Source of the DNA: Rhizobium esperanzae
Lineage (GTDB): Bacteria; Pseudomonadota; Alphaproteobacteria; Rhizobiales; Rhizobiaceae
NCBI RefSeq assembly: GCF_002204185.1
Contig: NZ_MXPU01000018.1
Span: 62,001 to 126,000 of the forward strand
Length of the DNA stretch: 64,000 nucleotides
Direction: 5' to 3'
The first letter of the stretch is position 1. Each line of letters starts with the position of its first letter. This document shows positions 24,981 through 35,300 of this stretch, piece by piece. The translations under genes and the position numbers were made by a program. The notes beneath the pieces were generated by a model. That model did no database searches. It was not told the DNA's origin and saw only the letters and a program-made list of their open reading frames with translations.

Positions 24981-27900
24981 TCAGGCCCTGTGCAGCCTCC
25001 AGGTCCGGATCTCAAAGGGCATGATGTCGGCGGGGCCCTTGCGCTCCATCGGCTCTTCTAGAATGTTGAGCGGCTGCGATGCGCTCCATCCGGAAGGCAG
25101 GCCGATGGAAAGCCGGCCGCGGCGGCCCGCCGGTTCGTAGAGGCGCAGGATCAGGCCCTCGCCCTCTTCCGCCGGCTTCAGGCCTGAGAAGGCGACGGGA
25201 ATACCGTCAACGGCGAGCGGGGCGAAGGTGCCGGCCAAGAGGCCGCTGGCTTCCGCCGTGACAAGCGGCTGGTTCAGGTCGAGCGCCTCGTCGAGCACCC
25301 CGCCGTCATGCCAGGCGCCCTCATGCGGCATCAGCGCATAGGTGAAGCTCTGCTCGCCTTCATCGGCCAGCGGATCGGGATAGATCGGACCGCGCACCAG
25401 GCTCATGCCGATCACATTGCCGCGGGCGCTGTGGCCGTATTTGGCATTGTTGAGAAGCGCCACGCCGAAGCCCGGCTCGCTGAGGTCGACGAAGCGATGG
25501 GCGGCGGCCTCGAACATCGCCTGCTCCCAGGAGGTATTCGTATGCGTCGCCCGCTCAACCACGCCGAAGGCGCATTCGAAGGTCGCCTTGCGGGCCTTGA
25601 CGTCGACCGGGTTCAGGGTGCGCAGCAGGGTGCGGCGGTCGTGCCAGTCGATGGTTGTTTCGATGTCGAGCCGCTTCGAATTGGCCGTCAAGACGTAGGT
25701 CTGCGTGACACTCGAATGCCGGTAGCGGTGAACGACGCGGATTGCCGCGCGGTGCGGGCCGCTTTCGACGAGGCTGATGCTTTCGGGCGCCTCGAGCCGG
25801 ACGCCCTTTTCCGCATAATCGGCGTCGACATCCCAGGCATCCCAGTTGCGCGGCTTATCGGCCGGATAGATCCAGAGCTGGTTGGCGGAGCCATCGACCG
25901 CTTCGCGGCCGCTCGCCTTGTGGATGAGACTGGCAACGGCTCCGTCCTTGCCGATGACGACCGAGAGATGATCGTTCTCGAGGCGATCGGTGCCGGCCTT
26001 CAGCCCACCCGCCGGCGTCAGTGCCTGCCTGTCGAAGACGGCGACCGACAAGGGAGCGACGATCTCGGCGGCCGAAAGCGTCGTGCCGCCGGCAAGTGTC
26101 GCGCTCACGGGCCGCGGCGCAAGTGAGGGATTGACGACGATGAGCGCGTCAGTGACCCCGCCTTTCGGCAGATTGGCCGAAAGCGCCTGCAAGGCCTTGG
26201 CCTGCTCGGCCTTGGCATGGTCGATGACGCCGCCGAGTTCCTGCTCCGCATCCTGATAGACTTCGCGGATGCTCGACCCTGGCAGGATGTCGTGGAACTC
26301 GTTCTTCAGCACTACGCGCCAATCCGCCTCCAGGCTTTTCGGCTTTTCGGCGCCGAGCATATGGGCGAGCGAAGCGAGCGTTTCGGCGGTGATCAGCGCG
26401 CGTTCGGCCTGGCGGTGCTTGCGCTTGACGCCGCTTTGCGTCGTCAGCGTGGCGCGGTGCAGTTCGAGATAGATTTCGCCGTCCCAGACGGGAAGCTTCT
26501 TCTCTGAAGCGCTGCGATGGGCCTGCTCGTAGAAGCCCTTGACCGTACCCCAGCGGGCCTGCGGAATGGCGGGAAAATCGCGCAGTTGCACTTCGCGCTC
26601 CACCATCTCGGGCGTCACGCCGCCGCCGCCGTCGCCGTATCCGACGGCGAGAAGCGAAGCGTGATGCTGCGTCTTACCGCGGAAATTCTTCCAGGTCGGC
26701 AAGTAGCAATCGGGCTGGACGAAGCCGTTATAGCCCTGCATCGGATTGTCGAAGGTGTGGGTCAGCACCTGGCTGCCGTCGAGGCCCTTCCACCAGAAGA
26801 GATCGGAGGGGATATGGTTGGTCTCGCTCCAATTGACCTTGATGGTGAAGAAGCTGTCGATGCCGCCCTGTCTCAGGATCTGCGGCAGCGCGCCGGAGAA
26901 GCCGAAGCAATCCGGCAGCCAGCAGACGGTGTGGCGCGCGCCGAAAGTTTTTTCGAAATAACGCTGGCCGTAGAGCACCTGGCGGGCGAGGCTTTCGCCG
27001 GTCGGCATATTGGTGTCGGGCTCGACCCACATGCCGCCGACGGTTTCCCATTTGCCCTCGGCGACCTTCTTCTTGATACGCTCGAGAAGCTCGGGATCTT
27101 CTTCTTCCATCTGCGCGTAATAATGGGCGGTCGACTGATTGAAGCGGAAATCCTCGGAGCGCTCCATCAGCGACAGCGCCGTGTTGAAGGTGCGCCGCAT
27201 CTTCCGCCGCGTTTCGCGATAGGGCCAGAGCCAGGCGAGATCGATATGAGCATGGCCGGTCAGCACCAGTTCGCCATTCGGTGGGAAGCGCTTCTGTAGC
27301 TCCTTCAACCGCACCGTCAGGGTCTCGAAGGCAGAAGCCGCCGAAGCGCTCTGCTCGTCGGAGAGACCAGCCGGATCGGATACAAGCTCCGGCAGCTCCC
27401 AGATCTTCTGCTGCATGACGGCGCCCGACGTGCGGGAGATGTAGGCCGCCGTATCCGACGGCCAGTCAAGGCTGCGCAAGGCCTGCTCCGCGGCGCCGAG
27501 CAGATGCGGCACAACCTCATGCTCGCCGAGCGCGCCAATCGCCTCGGCGATCTGCTTCAGGAGAAGATGCAGGCGGTGAACGGGACCGTCGAGCCAGATC
27601 AGCCGGGCTTTGTTGAGCCTCGGAGCGCGGTTGGGCTCGCCGAAGGGAAAGCGAGCGACGCTTTCCGTCGCAATCGAGAAGCGGCGCCCTTTCACCGGGA
27701 ACTCCTGGTGATAAGGATCGAGGCCGAATGTTTCGCTCTGGCCATCGGGATAGCTGAGCGTGATCAGGCTCTCGCCACCGAGATCGAGCTGCAGGCGAAT
27801 ATCTTCGAGCCGCCAGTTCGCCGGCGCTTCGGCGCTCGCAGCAAAATTCACGACACCGTCACGATGCGGCCAGTGCTGGTGATGGGCGATCGGCTCGCCC

Positions 27901-28007
27901 TCGAAGGTCCAGCCATCGATCGTGCTGCTATGCCGGTCCCGCCAATGCGCGAGCTCGGCGATCCGGACCTTCAGACTGTCGAGGCGTTGGGCGATGGTGA
28001 GCGGCAT
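24981..28007 (-). CDS. Alpha-mannosidase, glycoside hydrolase family 38
   Basis: A 1,008-residue GH38 enzyme that cleaves alpha-linked mannose. The catalytic domain has the zinc site GHAHIDLAWLWPYRET near residue 251 and the nucleophile Asp in LPDCFGFSGALPQIL near residue 364. A three-helix middle domain (HRATLTTQSGVKRKHRQAE) and the long beta C-terminal half complete the fold, so the gene looks full length. No signal peptide is seen, so it is cytoplasmic and would act on imported mannosides. It stands alone on its strand; the 2-kb upstream region offers no recognisable transporter or regulator. Only convergence links it to the ABC operon. Confidence 0.92.
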   Translation of the reverse strand: MPLTIAQRLDSLKVRIAELAHWRDRHSSTIDGWTFEGEPIAHHQHWPHRDGVVNFAASAEAPANWRLEDIRLQLDLGGESLITLSYPDGQSETFGLDPYHQEFPVKGRRFSIATESVARFPFGEPNRAPRLNKARLIWLDGPVHRLHLLLKQIAEAIGALGEHEVVPHLLGAAEQALRSLDWPSDTAAYISRTSGAVMQQKIWELPELVSDPAGLSDEQSASAASAFETLTVRLKELQKRFPPNGELVLTGHAHIDLAWLWPYRETRRKMRRTFNTALSLMERSEDFRFNQSTAHYYAQMEEEDPELLERIKKKVAEGKWETVGGMWVEPDTNMPTGESLARQVLYGQRYFEKTFGARHTVCWLPDCFGFSGALPQILRQGGIDSFFTIKVNWSETNHIPSDLFWWKGLDGSQVLTHTFDNPMQGYNGFVQPDCYLPTWKNFRGKTQHHASLLAVGYGDGGGGVTPEMVEREVQLRDFPAIPQARWGTVKGFYEQAHRSASEKKLPVWDGEIYLELHRATLTTQSGVKRKHRQAERALITAETLASLAHMLGAEKPKSLEADWRVVLKNEFHDILPGSSIREVYQDAEQELGGVIDHAKAEQAKALQALSANLPKGGVTDALIVVNPSLAPRPVSATLAGGTTLSAAEIVAPLSVAVFDRQALTPAGGLKAGTDRLENDHLSVVIGKDGAVASLIHKASGREAVDGSANQLWIYPADKPRNWDAWDVDADYAEKGVRLEAPESISLVESGPHRAAIRVVHRYRHSSVTQTYVLTANSKRLDIETTIDWHDRRTLLRTLNPVDVKARKATFECAFGVVERATHTNTSWEQAMFEAAAHRFVDLSEPGFGVALLNNAKYGHSARGNVIGMSLVRGPIYPDPLADEGEQSFTYALMPHEGAWHDGGVLDEALDLNQPLVTAEASGLLAGTFAPLAVDGIPVAFSGLKPAEEGEGLILRLYEPAGRRGRLSIGLPSGWSASQPLNILEEPMERKGPADIMPFEIRTWRLHRA

Positions 28008-28681
28008 GGCTTATCCTGTTCAAAAATCGGCGGCGCGCGATCGAAAATCATGGCTTTGGGAGATGAAGTGATGCGATAGGATCTCGAATGCAGGCCCCTC
28101 CTCCCATCAGGTCCTGTCGACACTTAGATTAAGTAACTTTGATTTGGCGTCAAGCCGCAAAAGATCTTCTGTCCGAGATCGCCGATCTGCTAGTCTAGCG
28201 AAACTCTTTGGCTGGGGCGGCGTTCAGGAGCCGGGATGTCTGCGCGTCCGATCAGACGAAGCCAGATCAGGCATGGTGAGGGAGTCTCCCGCCTGAGCTG
28301 GTCCACCCGACGAGGCCCCAGCAATATTCAATCTCGACGTCAGAGAGCTGCGGAAACATGCTCACCATCAGTTGGCGCAGGCGAAATGTACACCGCGCGA
28401 TCACGCGCAGGAGCGCATCGAGCCGTGGAATTGGTTGAAATGTGACTCGGAAGTCTGTTGTCCCAGCTCGGTGCTATCGGTGAAGGATTCAACATCTTTC
28501 CACTCCTAGAATCTGGGACGCGGCGGCCTGACGGTAAAGGGCCGATGCGTCAGCGGCAGGCGCTTGCCGCATGCCTACCTCCTCGCGAACAGCAGATCGC
28601 CCGGAATCTGCTGCCGCTGCTCTCGCACGGTTTGGCGACCGCGCTTAAGCCGACGAGAACGGGTTCAAAAGTCAGCGATGA
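28008..28681. other. Stretch without a supported gene upstream of the GH38 gene
   Basis: This 674-base stretch has only short frames (for example 28236-28445 and 28458-28781 on the plus strand) with no recognisable domain, poor ribosome sites and irregular composition. The first 130 bases, including the AT-rich TTAGATTAAGTAACTTTGATT around 28121-28144, are probably the alpha-mannosidase promoter. The rest may be decayed coding sequence. Confidence 0.4.
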
Positions 28682-29143
28682 TCATGGCTTGCCGCAAGAC
28701 CTTTTGACGCTGCGGAGCAACCGGCACCCCTTAGCGCCCACCCTATGTCCGCAAATTGCCAACACCGTTAGCGTGTGCTGACTATCATCTCGTGCGGTCC
28801 AGCTTATTCTTTGGCCCTCGGATAAGCCGATAAGGGCAGTGCCTATGGGCGTCAGTACGGATATCTTTCCCTCGGAAATGTCGGCATCTTCCGGAAACAC
28901 AAGCGTTACTGTGCGCTGAGTCCCGGCATCGGATTCATATTCGATCGTCGAGCCCATCCGGGCGACCTTTTCAGGGATTGAGCCGTCCGGAACCACGCGT
29001 GCGCGTTCGAGCTCAAGAAGAAGGCCATCTGAAATTTCGGGAAGGCGATCAGCCACGGCGAGCGCAAGTTTGTTCAATCGCCGGTAATCCGTGTCGCCAA
29101 TTGCGATTGGAGGCTTTCGTAGGGTCTGGCTTTGTGCTTTCAT
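28682..29143 (-). CDS. rnk: Rnk-like nucleoside diphosphate kinase regulator (GreA-fold)
   Basis: A 153-residue protein of the Rnk family: an N-terminal helical stalk (IGDTDYRRLNKLALAVAD) and a C-terminal FKBP-like GreA/GreB domain (MGSTIEYES, VFPEDADISEGKISVLTPIG, ALIGLSEG). Rnk proteins bind RNA polymerase and alter nucleotide-pool or envelope-linked expression. The ATG at 29143 has GGAG upstream; the frame stays open far beyond, to 29524, but that part is the shadow of the ptsN-like gene. It starts 17 bases after the PTS-IIA-like gene stop, in one operon. It continues past the usual end with a Cys-containing tail. Confidence 0.85.
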   Translation of the reverse strand: MKAQSQTLRKPPIAIGDTDYRRLNKLALAVADRLPEISDGLLLELERARVVPDGSIPEKVARMGSTIEYESDAGTQRTVTLVFPEDADISEGKISVLTPIGTALIGLSEGQRISWTARDDSQHTLTVLAICGHRVGAKGCRLLRSVKRSCGKP

Positions 29144-29160
29144 TCTTTGCTTCTCCTGAT

Positions 29161-29664
29161 TCAGTTTACCGCGACCCGTGGAGCGGCGGCGGCCGGCGGT
29201 ATCTGGTTGTTTGCCCACGCCTCGCCCTGCAGGATCGCAATCACCTCGTCGGGGGATCGCGCCAGCCGAAGTTCCTCTCGGAAGAGAGGCACCCGGACGA
29301 GACGAAACAGTTGGGACAGCGCCGGCAGAAACGTGTGGACCTTCGAGCGCGGCCAAAGGATTGTGAAGACAAGATCGACGGGGTCGAGGTCGGGACTTTT
29401 GAAATTTATCGGAGGAGCCAATCGCGTAAACCAGGTCACAGGCGACGAGATGGGTTGCACGAACGCGTGTGGGACAGCGATGCCGCGGCCAATCGCGGTT
29501 GAGCCGAGCCTCTCTCGCAGCCAAATGGCGCGAAGAACCATCCGCGGGTCAAGTGCGGTTCGCCGCGCAATTTTTGCAGCGATCTTGGAGAGCGCGGAAT
29601 GCTTGCCCTTGGTCACAAGGTCAAGACTCACATTTTCTGCCGGAAGGTTTTCGAACATCATCAT
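29161..29664 (-). CDS. PTS IIA-like regulatory protein (PtsN family)
   Basis: A 167-residue single EIIA domain of the nitrogen-PTS (PtsN) family. The phosphorylated His is His66 in GRGIAVPHAFV, after the helix LRAIWLRERLGSTAIG. No EIIB or EIIC is present, as expected for a regulatory PTS that senses the phospho-relay state. Several in-frame ATGs open the gene (29664, 29661, 29658); the choice hardly matters. It forms an operon with the rnk-like gene. This may be a second copy beside the main ptsN of the rpoN region, which is not in the window. Confidence 0.82.
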   Translation of the reverse strand: MMMFENLPAENVSLDLVTKGKHSALSKIAAKIARRTALDPRMVLRAIWLRERLGSTAIGRGIAVPHAFVQPISSPVTWFTRLAPPINFKSPDLDPVDLVFTILWPRSKVHTFLPALSQLFRLVRVPLFREELRLARSPDEVIAILQGEAWANNQIPPAAAAPRVAVN

Positions 29665-29927
29665 CGTCGCCTCTTAGCCGAGCATGCGAGCACGATCGCA
29701 GTGCATTCACTGCATCCGGGTCTCGCATTTTGATTGAAAACTGGCTACCCGGACGCGGCGCCAGTGGAGCTCGCGTCCGGGTCAGAGGCCTGCTTTGAGG
29801 CGTTGGGGCTCTCGCCGTGTCACGACAATATTCATGATAAGTTGAACATGGGGATTGAATCGTCGAAATCAAGCTCGGCCCCCGGAACGCCTTGGCCCTG
29901 CCACAGCGTTTCATTCTGACCGATCAC

Positions 29928-30941
29928 TCAGCGGATCCGGCGGGCTGCTTCTCCTTGCCGCCCATTGCATCGAAGTTCGACGGCGACTTCTAAGGCGCAC
30001 CCCTCGTCCGCCTCTGCATCATCGTGTCGGCTGCTTCTCGACGAATCTTGGTAGCCATAGAGACAAATGGCCGCTGCCAGCAGCATCAGGATCATGCCGA
30101 ACATCCCCGCCGCAGACAAAGCCTCGCCAGCGATCATAACGCCGACGGCGACAGCAACGATGGGTGAGACGAACGCAAAGCTGCCCGCCCGGGCGGGTCC
30201 GATGTCACGGATAAGCTGAAGATAGATGCTGTAACCGATCAGCGATCCGAAGAGGACGAGGAACAGCCAACTCGCGACTGCCTGCCAATTCCACGGTGCC
30301 TGCAGACTTGCGGTTGCTTCGGGCTCGAAGACCAGTGAACTCAAAAACAGACCTCCACCTCCGATGAGTGTCGTGCAGCCGGATACGAAGGTGCTGCCGT
30401 AACGGGTGATAAGCGGCCTGGCCAAGACGGATCCCCAGGCCGACGATACTGCACTCCAGCTGATCGCAAGAAGTCCAACAATGCCGGCGGTGCCGGAAAG
30501 GCTGGTAAATTCGAGTGTGGGTGAAAACAGGCATGAGAGGCCGATCATGCCGATGATCATCGCAAAGGCCCGGGCGCCACTCCAGCGTTCCTCGCCCAGC
30601 AATATTCCGAACCCGAGAAGAGCCAGAGGCGTCAGTGACATTTCGATCACGGCGGCTGTCCCGGATGCAACGAACTGCATACCCCAAACCAGCGGACCGT
30701 AGCAGAGTGTGATCATCAACAGGCTTGCAAAGACAAGCCTGACCAAATCTTCACCGGCCGCAAACGGTATGCGACAGGACCGCAGCGACCAGCCTGAGAG
30801 CAGAAGGCCGGCGCAAAGAAACCTGGTCGCCGCGAACATCATCGGCGGCACGGTTTCGATACCGGTCTTGACGGCGATCCACGTCAGACCCCAGACGAGG
30901 CAAAGAATGAGGAACTTGATCACGTTATTGCGAGGAGACAT
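29928..30941 (-). CDS. EamA/DMT family transporter
   Basis: A 337-residue membrane protein with ten hydrophobic segments in two EamA repeats (residues about 8-140 and 155-295), a drug/metabolite exporter such as RhaT/YdcZ relatives. LVWGLTWIAVKTG is the typical first-helix motif and GEALSAAGMFGMILMLLAA the typical last. The C-terminal 40 residues are charged and cytoplasmic. I start at ATG 30941, because the family alignment begins at NNVIKF; the frame reaches back to 31031 through the promoter and the neighbouring gene. It is divergent from a CGNR zinc-finger regulator, with a long inverted repeat between them. The exported substrate is unknown. Confidence 0.88.
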   Translation of the reverse strand: MSPRNNVIKFLILCLVWGLTWIAVKTGIETVPPMMFAATRFLCAGLLLSGWSLRSCRIPFAAGEDLVRLVFASLLMITLCYGPLVWGMQFVASGTAAVIEMSLTPLALLGFGILLGEERWSGARAFAMIIGMIGLSCLFSPTLEFTSLSGTAGIVGLLAISWSAVSSAWGSVLARPLITRYGSTFVSGCTTLIGGGGLFLSSLVFEPEATASLQAPWNWQAVASWLFLVLFGSLIGYSIYLQLIRDIGPARAGSFAFVSPIVAVAVGVMIAGEALSAAGMFGMILMLLAAAICLYGYQDSSRSSRHDDAEADEGCALEVAVELRCNGRQGEAARRIR

Positions 30942-30957
30942 AGAGGGGCCCTTGCTC

Positions 30958-30989
30958 TGTAACGAGTAAACAATATTTATACCGTTACA
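30958..30989. promoter_or_regulatory. Long inverted repeat in the EamA/CGNR divergent promoter
   Basis: TGTAACG (30958-30964) and CGTTACA (30983-30989) are perfect 7-base inverted arms around an AT-rich 18-base centre that itself contains GTAAA and TTTA. It lies in the 77-base gap between the EamA and CGNR start codons, where a bound regulator would cover both promoters. It is a strong candidate operator for the CGNR protein. Confidence 0.6.
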
Positions 30990-31018
30990 ATCTGGCGACC
31001 TGCTTTTTGTTCCGAACC

Positions 31019-31630
31019 ATGGCCTCATCAATATTCGACATGCGTCTGAGCGGCGGCCATCCTGCCCTTGAACTGGTAAATACCGTCGACAGCCGCCGCG
31101 GCCGTTGGGGGCCCGATTTCCTGCGGTCGTTCGATGACGTGCTGGCGTTCGTTGAAAGGCTTCAGCTCATCGATGCAAGGGGATTGGCAAGTTTGAGGGA
31201 ACGCGCAGCGGTCGATCCCGGCAAGGCAGAAGACGCTCTGGCGAATTTGATAAGGCTTAGAGAAACTATCTACACCCTATTCATTGCCGAGGATACCGAT
31301 GCTCCTTATCCCGAGCCAGCATTGAGTACAGTGGTAGAAATGGCGAGAGCAGGCCGCGCAAGACAGACCCTCCTAAAGTCAAATCAGAACTTCGTCTGGG
31401 CACTCCCCTTTGACGATCTGTCCGATATTTTTCACCTATTCGCTATCGCTGCTACTGATCTATTGACCAAACGGAGCGGTCGCCGTCGCGTGCGTGAGTG
31501 CAAGGGCGATAACTGCGGTTGGCTCTTCGTTGATCGTTCAAAGGGTGGTCGGCGGCGATGGTGCTCGGAGGCAAGTTGCGGGGTACACAGCCGAGTGAAG
31601 CGTTTTCGCGCCCACGGCGACGACCGTTGA
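31019..31630 (+). CDS. ABATE/CGNR zinc-finger regulator
   Basis: A 203-residue protein of the ABATE/CGNR family, putative transcription regulators of neighbouring transport genes. The N-terminal ABATE domain starts with GGHPALELVNTV. The C-terminal zinc finger has Cys161, Cys166, Cys182 and Cys187 (C-x4-C ... WCSEASC), but the family CGNR tetrad reads CGVHSR here, so the naming residues are changed. I prefer ATG 31019 (MASSIF) to 31007 because homology begins at SSIFDMRLSGGHP. No strong ribosome site precedes either. It is divergent from the EamA exporter and is its likely regulator. Confidence 0.82.
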   Translation: MASSIFDMRLSGGHPALELVNTVDSRRGRWGPDFLRSFDDVLAFVERLQLIDARGLASLRERAAVDPGKAEDALANLIRLRETIYTLFIAEDTDAPYPEPALSTVVEMARAGRARQTLLKSNQNFVWALPFDDLSDIFHLFAIAATDLLTKRSGRRRVRECKGDNCGWLFVDRSKGGRRRWCSEASCGVHSRVKRFRAHGDDR

Positions 31631-32378
31631 TGATGGCCGTGAGTTCATCAGTATAGGAAGCCTTGAGCGCCCCGCAGATCGGCAGATTGACGGAGGCGCG
31701 AGTGGTAAAAATCGAGCTAGCACCAGGAAGATGCTGCGGCGCCTTTCCCCGACGCGTTCGAGCATAATGCGCGCCATCTGAAGCGCGTTGAGCTCCCGTT
31801 CGGCCGGCCGACGGCGGTATCCTTGGTTCCATGCCGGTAGGCAGGCAAACGCCTTCTCACCGCCACTCTCCGGTTCCACGGCGTCGGGCCGGCGACCGGA
31901 GAAGATGTCAAAACTCGGGATCGAGACGGTGCTGCTCTCAAGGCAGGGGCGATCTGATACTTCCGGCATAATTGATCTGGTTTAGGAAATCGGGCGAAAG
32001 GGCTAAGCAAATATACTTCGGCATAATAGCGAGGGTGCCCCAGGCAGAGTTAACCTCGCAACGGCCCTAAAAGAAACGCCCTCCCATCACGGGCCGACTT
32101 GCCGCGCCGGCGTTTTGCTTGACCGCAAGACCTTCACCCCTGCCGGCGCGGCGCCTCTTAAAGCATGAAACCGCATTGCCGAGCTTTGCTCTTCGCGGAA
32201 CTGCCCTGACAACATGCGCTGGAACCTCAGTCGGAGGAAGATCCGCAGAGATGCGACCGCCTCAATAATCCGAAGCATAGGCTCGTTGACATGAGAGGAA
32301 AGTCGGTGAAGCTTGATTGGATCTGCGATGCCTGCACCTCAGATGGTATTCGGGCAGCATCGAAGCGAGCGGTGTGCC
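31631..32378. other. Stretch with no supported gene; possible decayed coding sequence on the minus strand
   Basis: This 750-base stretch has only frames without a recognisable domain. On the minus strand, one frame (31969-31720, NALQMARIMLERVGERR) and another (about 31730-31640, SVNLPICGALKASYTDEL) look more protein-like than their surroundings and could be two parts of one frameshifted gene. I could not name it. The last 150 bases before 32379 presumably hold the promoter of the giant kinase gene. Confidence 0.3.
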
Positions 32379-35300
32379 ATGGACGACACGGTCAAAGATG
32401 CGCAGAAGACCAGGAAGATGTTCGGACGGAAGCGCGCTCTCGCTTCCATCGGCCAGCAGACTTCGACTGACCTTCGGTACCACGATCCACAATCCTCCTG
32501 GAGTGACGGCGATCGCATCTTTGCACGAGAGCTGATCCGGAGCGACAACGGCGCATCAAAAGCCGTTCTGAGGGTGCAGCTCGCAGCCGAACATCCCGGT
32601 CGAACCAGCCTCGACAGACTGGCCCACGAATATCGCCTGAAAGACGAACTCGACCGGGAGTGGGCAGCCAAACCGCTGGATTTCAAAACCGAAAATGGTC
32701 GTACCGTGCTCGTCCTCGAAGATTGCGGCGGCGTGCCCCTTCCGCAGTTGATGGGACGGCACAGCCGTGGCATGGCCGGCGAACTCACTGTCTTTTTGCG
32801 TCTTGCCAAGGGCATTGCGGCGGCAGTCGGCAAGGCTCACGGATGCGGCCTCATTCACAGGGACATCAAGCCGGCGAATATACTGGCGGACGAGGCGGAA
32901 GGGCGAGTCCGTCTCACGGGCTTCGGAGTGGCCTCGCATCTTTCTCGTGAGCGCCAGGCCGCCGAGCCCCCTGAGGTCATTGCTGGCAGCCTCGCATATA
33001 TGGCGCCCGAACAGACCGGGCGCATGAACCGATCGGCTGACTCGCGTAGTGACCTCTACGCCATCGGCATCACGCTCTACGAAATGATCACCGGCCAGTT
33101 GCCGTTCACTGCTTCGGAGCCGATGGAATGGGTGCACTGCCACGTTGCCAGGCGACCGGTGCCGCCGTCCGAGCGTGTAAGAGAGCTGCCAGGCGTTATC
33201 TCGGCAATGGTGATGAAGCTGCTCGCCAAGAACGCAGAGGAACGCTACCAGACGGCCGCCGGCCTAGAGGCGGATTTGCGACGTGCCCTCGTCGAGAGCG
33301 AGAAGTATGGGCGGATCGCAGATTTTCCGCTCGGCACGCGCGATGTGCCGGACAGACTGGTGATTCCCGAGCGGCCTTACGGTCGCGAACGCGAGATCGC
33401 CGCCCTAACCTCCGCATTCGACGGGGTCGTCGCAGGCGCTGGGCCGACGCTGGTGCTGGTTTCGGGTCATGCCGGCGTAGGCAAATCCATGGTCGTGAAT
33501 GAGCTCCACCGCGCGCTCGTGCCGCCGCGTGGGCTGTTTGCCTCCGGCAAATTCGACCAGAACCAGCGTCACATTCCTTATGCGAGCGTAGCGCAGGCCC
33601 TGCAAGGCCTCGTCCGAGTGCTGCTGGGCAAGAGTGAAGCGGAACTCGCGCCCTGGCGCGCTGCTTTAACTGAGGAACTGGGCGCGAGCGGTCGGCTGAT
33701 AGTAACGCTTATTCCGGAACTTGAATCTCTCATCGGCCGACTTCCAGCGGTCGCGGATCTGCCGCCTCAGGACGCCAAACGCCGCTTTCACTTGAACATC
33801 AGGCGCCTACTGCGAGTGTTTGCCACAGCAGAACATCCGCTCACGCTGTTTCTAGACGATCTCCAATGGCTGGACGCAGCAACGCTCGATCTGCTTGAAG
33901 ATTTGTGCACCCAGCAGGATATGCATCACCTGCTGCTCATTGGCGCCTATCGCGACAACGAAGTATCGTCCACCCATCCGCTGATCCGCCGGCTGACAGC
34001 GATCCGGGAGGCCGGTGCCCAAGTGCATGAAATCGTACTGACACCGCTTAGGCTCGAAGATCTGACCCGGATGGTGGCCGACGCTCTTCATTGCGGAAGC
34101 AAGCGTGCCCAGCCGCTTGCACGGCTAGTGCACAAGAAGAGCGGAGGCAATCCCTTCTTCGCGCTCCAGTTCCTGAGCACGCTGCCGGACGAAGGCCTGC
34201 TCGAATTCAATCGCGAACAGACGCACTGGGATTGGGATCTCGATCGCATACGAGCCAAAGGCTATACCGATAACGTCGTGGATCTTATGCTAAGCAAGCT
34301 GCGGCGCCTGCCCGATACCACGCAGACTGCCCTGAACACGCTAGCATGCCTCGGCAATCACGCGGCGGTTGACACCCTGGCTATGATCAGGAGCGAAAAT
34401 CACGACGCGGTTCATGCGGCCTTTTGGGCTGCGGCGCGGGCCGGACTCGTGCTGCTTGAAGAGGGGTCATCATACCGCTTCCTGCACGATCGTGTTCAGG
34501 AGGCCGCGTATGGGCTGATCCCTGAAGATGAGCGGGCGGCATCGCATCTTTCGATTGGCCGCCTTCTGCTCATGCATACACCGCCGGAGGCACTCGAGGA
34601 GAATATTTTCGAGATTGTCGGCCAACTCAACTGCGGCGGCGCGCTCATTGCGCCCGGTGAAGAGCGCGAGCGTCTCGCGAACTTGAACCTGCTTGCCACT
34701 CGCCGCGCCAAGGCGTCGGCTGCATACGAATCGGCGCTTGCCTATGCCCGCACGGGTGCGGCTTACCTGCCGGACGATGCCTGGGAGCGCCGATACGAAC
34801 TCGCTTTCACGCTCGAACTCCACAGGGCTGAATGCGAATTCTTGACCGGCTCACCGGCGGAGGCGCAGGCCCGCCTCGCGGAACTGGCAAGCCGAGCCAC
34901 CAGCCTCGCCGATCTGGCCCGCGTCACGCGCCTGCGCGTCGACCTTTTCATGAGCCTTGGTCGAAGCGATCAAGCCATCATATTCGGCCTCGACTACCTG
35001 CACCGGGTCGGCATTTCGTGGTCGTCCCACCCGACCAGGAGCCAGGTGCGCCAGGAATACGCGCGGCTTTGGCGACAACTCGGGGGCCGCCCTATCGAAG
35101 CGCTGCTTAACTCGCCCCCTATGGCGGACCCGGTCGCGCTCGCGACCATGGACGTTCTGACTTCACTTGTTACTCCGGCCCTGTTTACCAACGAGAATCT
35201 GCGCTGCCTCGTTATCGGGCGAATGGGCAACATCAGCCTTAAGCACGGCAACAGCGACACCTCGCCTTATGCCTTCACTGCTGTGGGCACGGTGCTCGGG

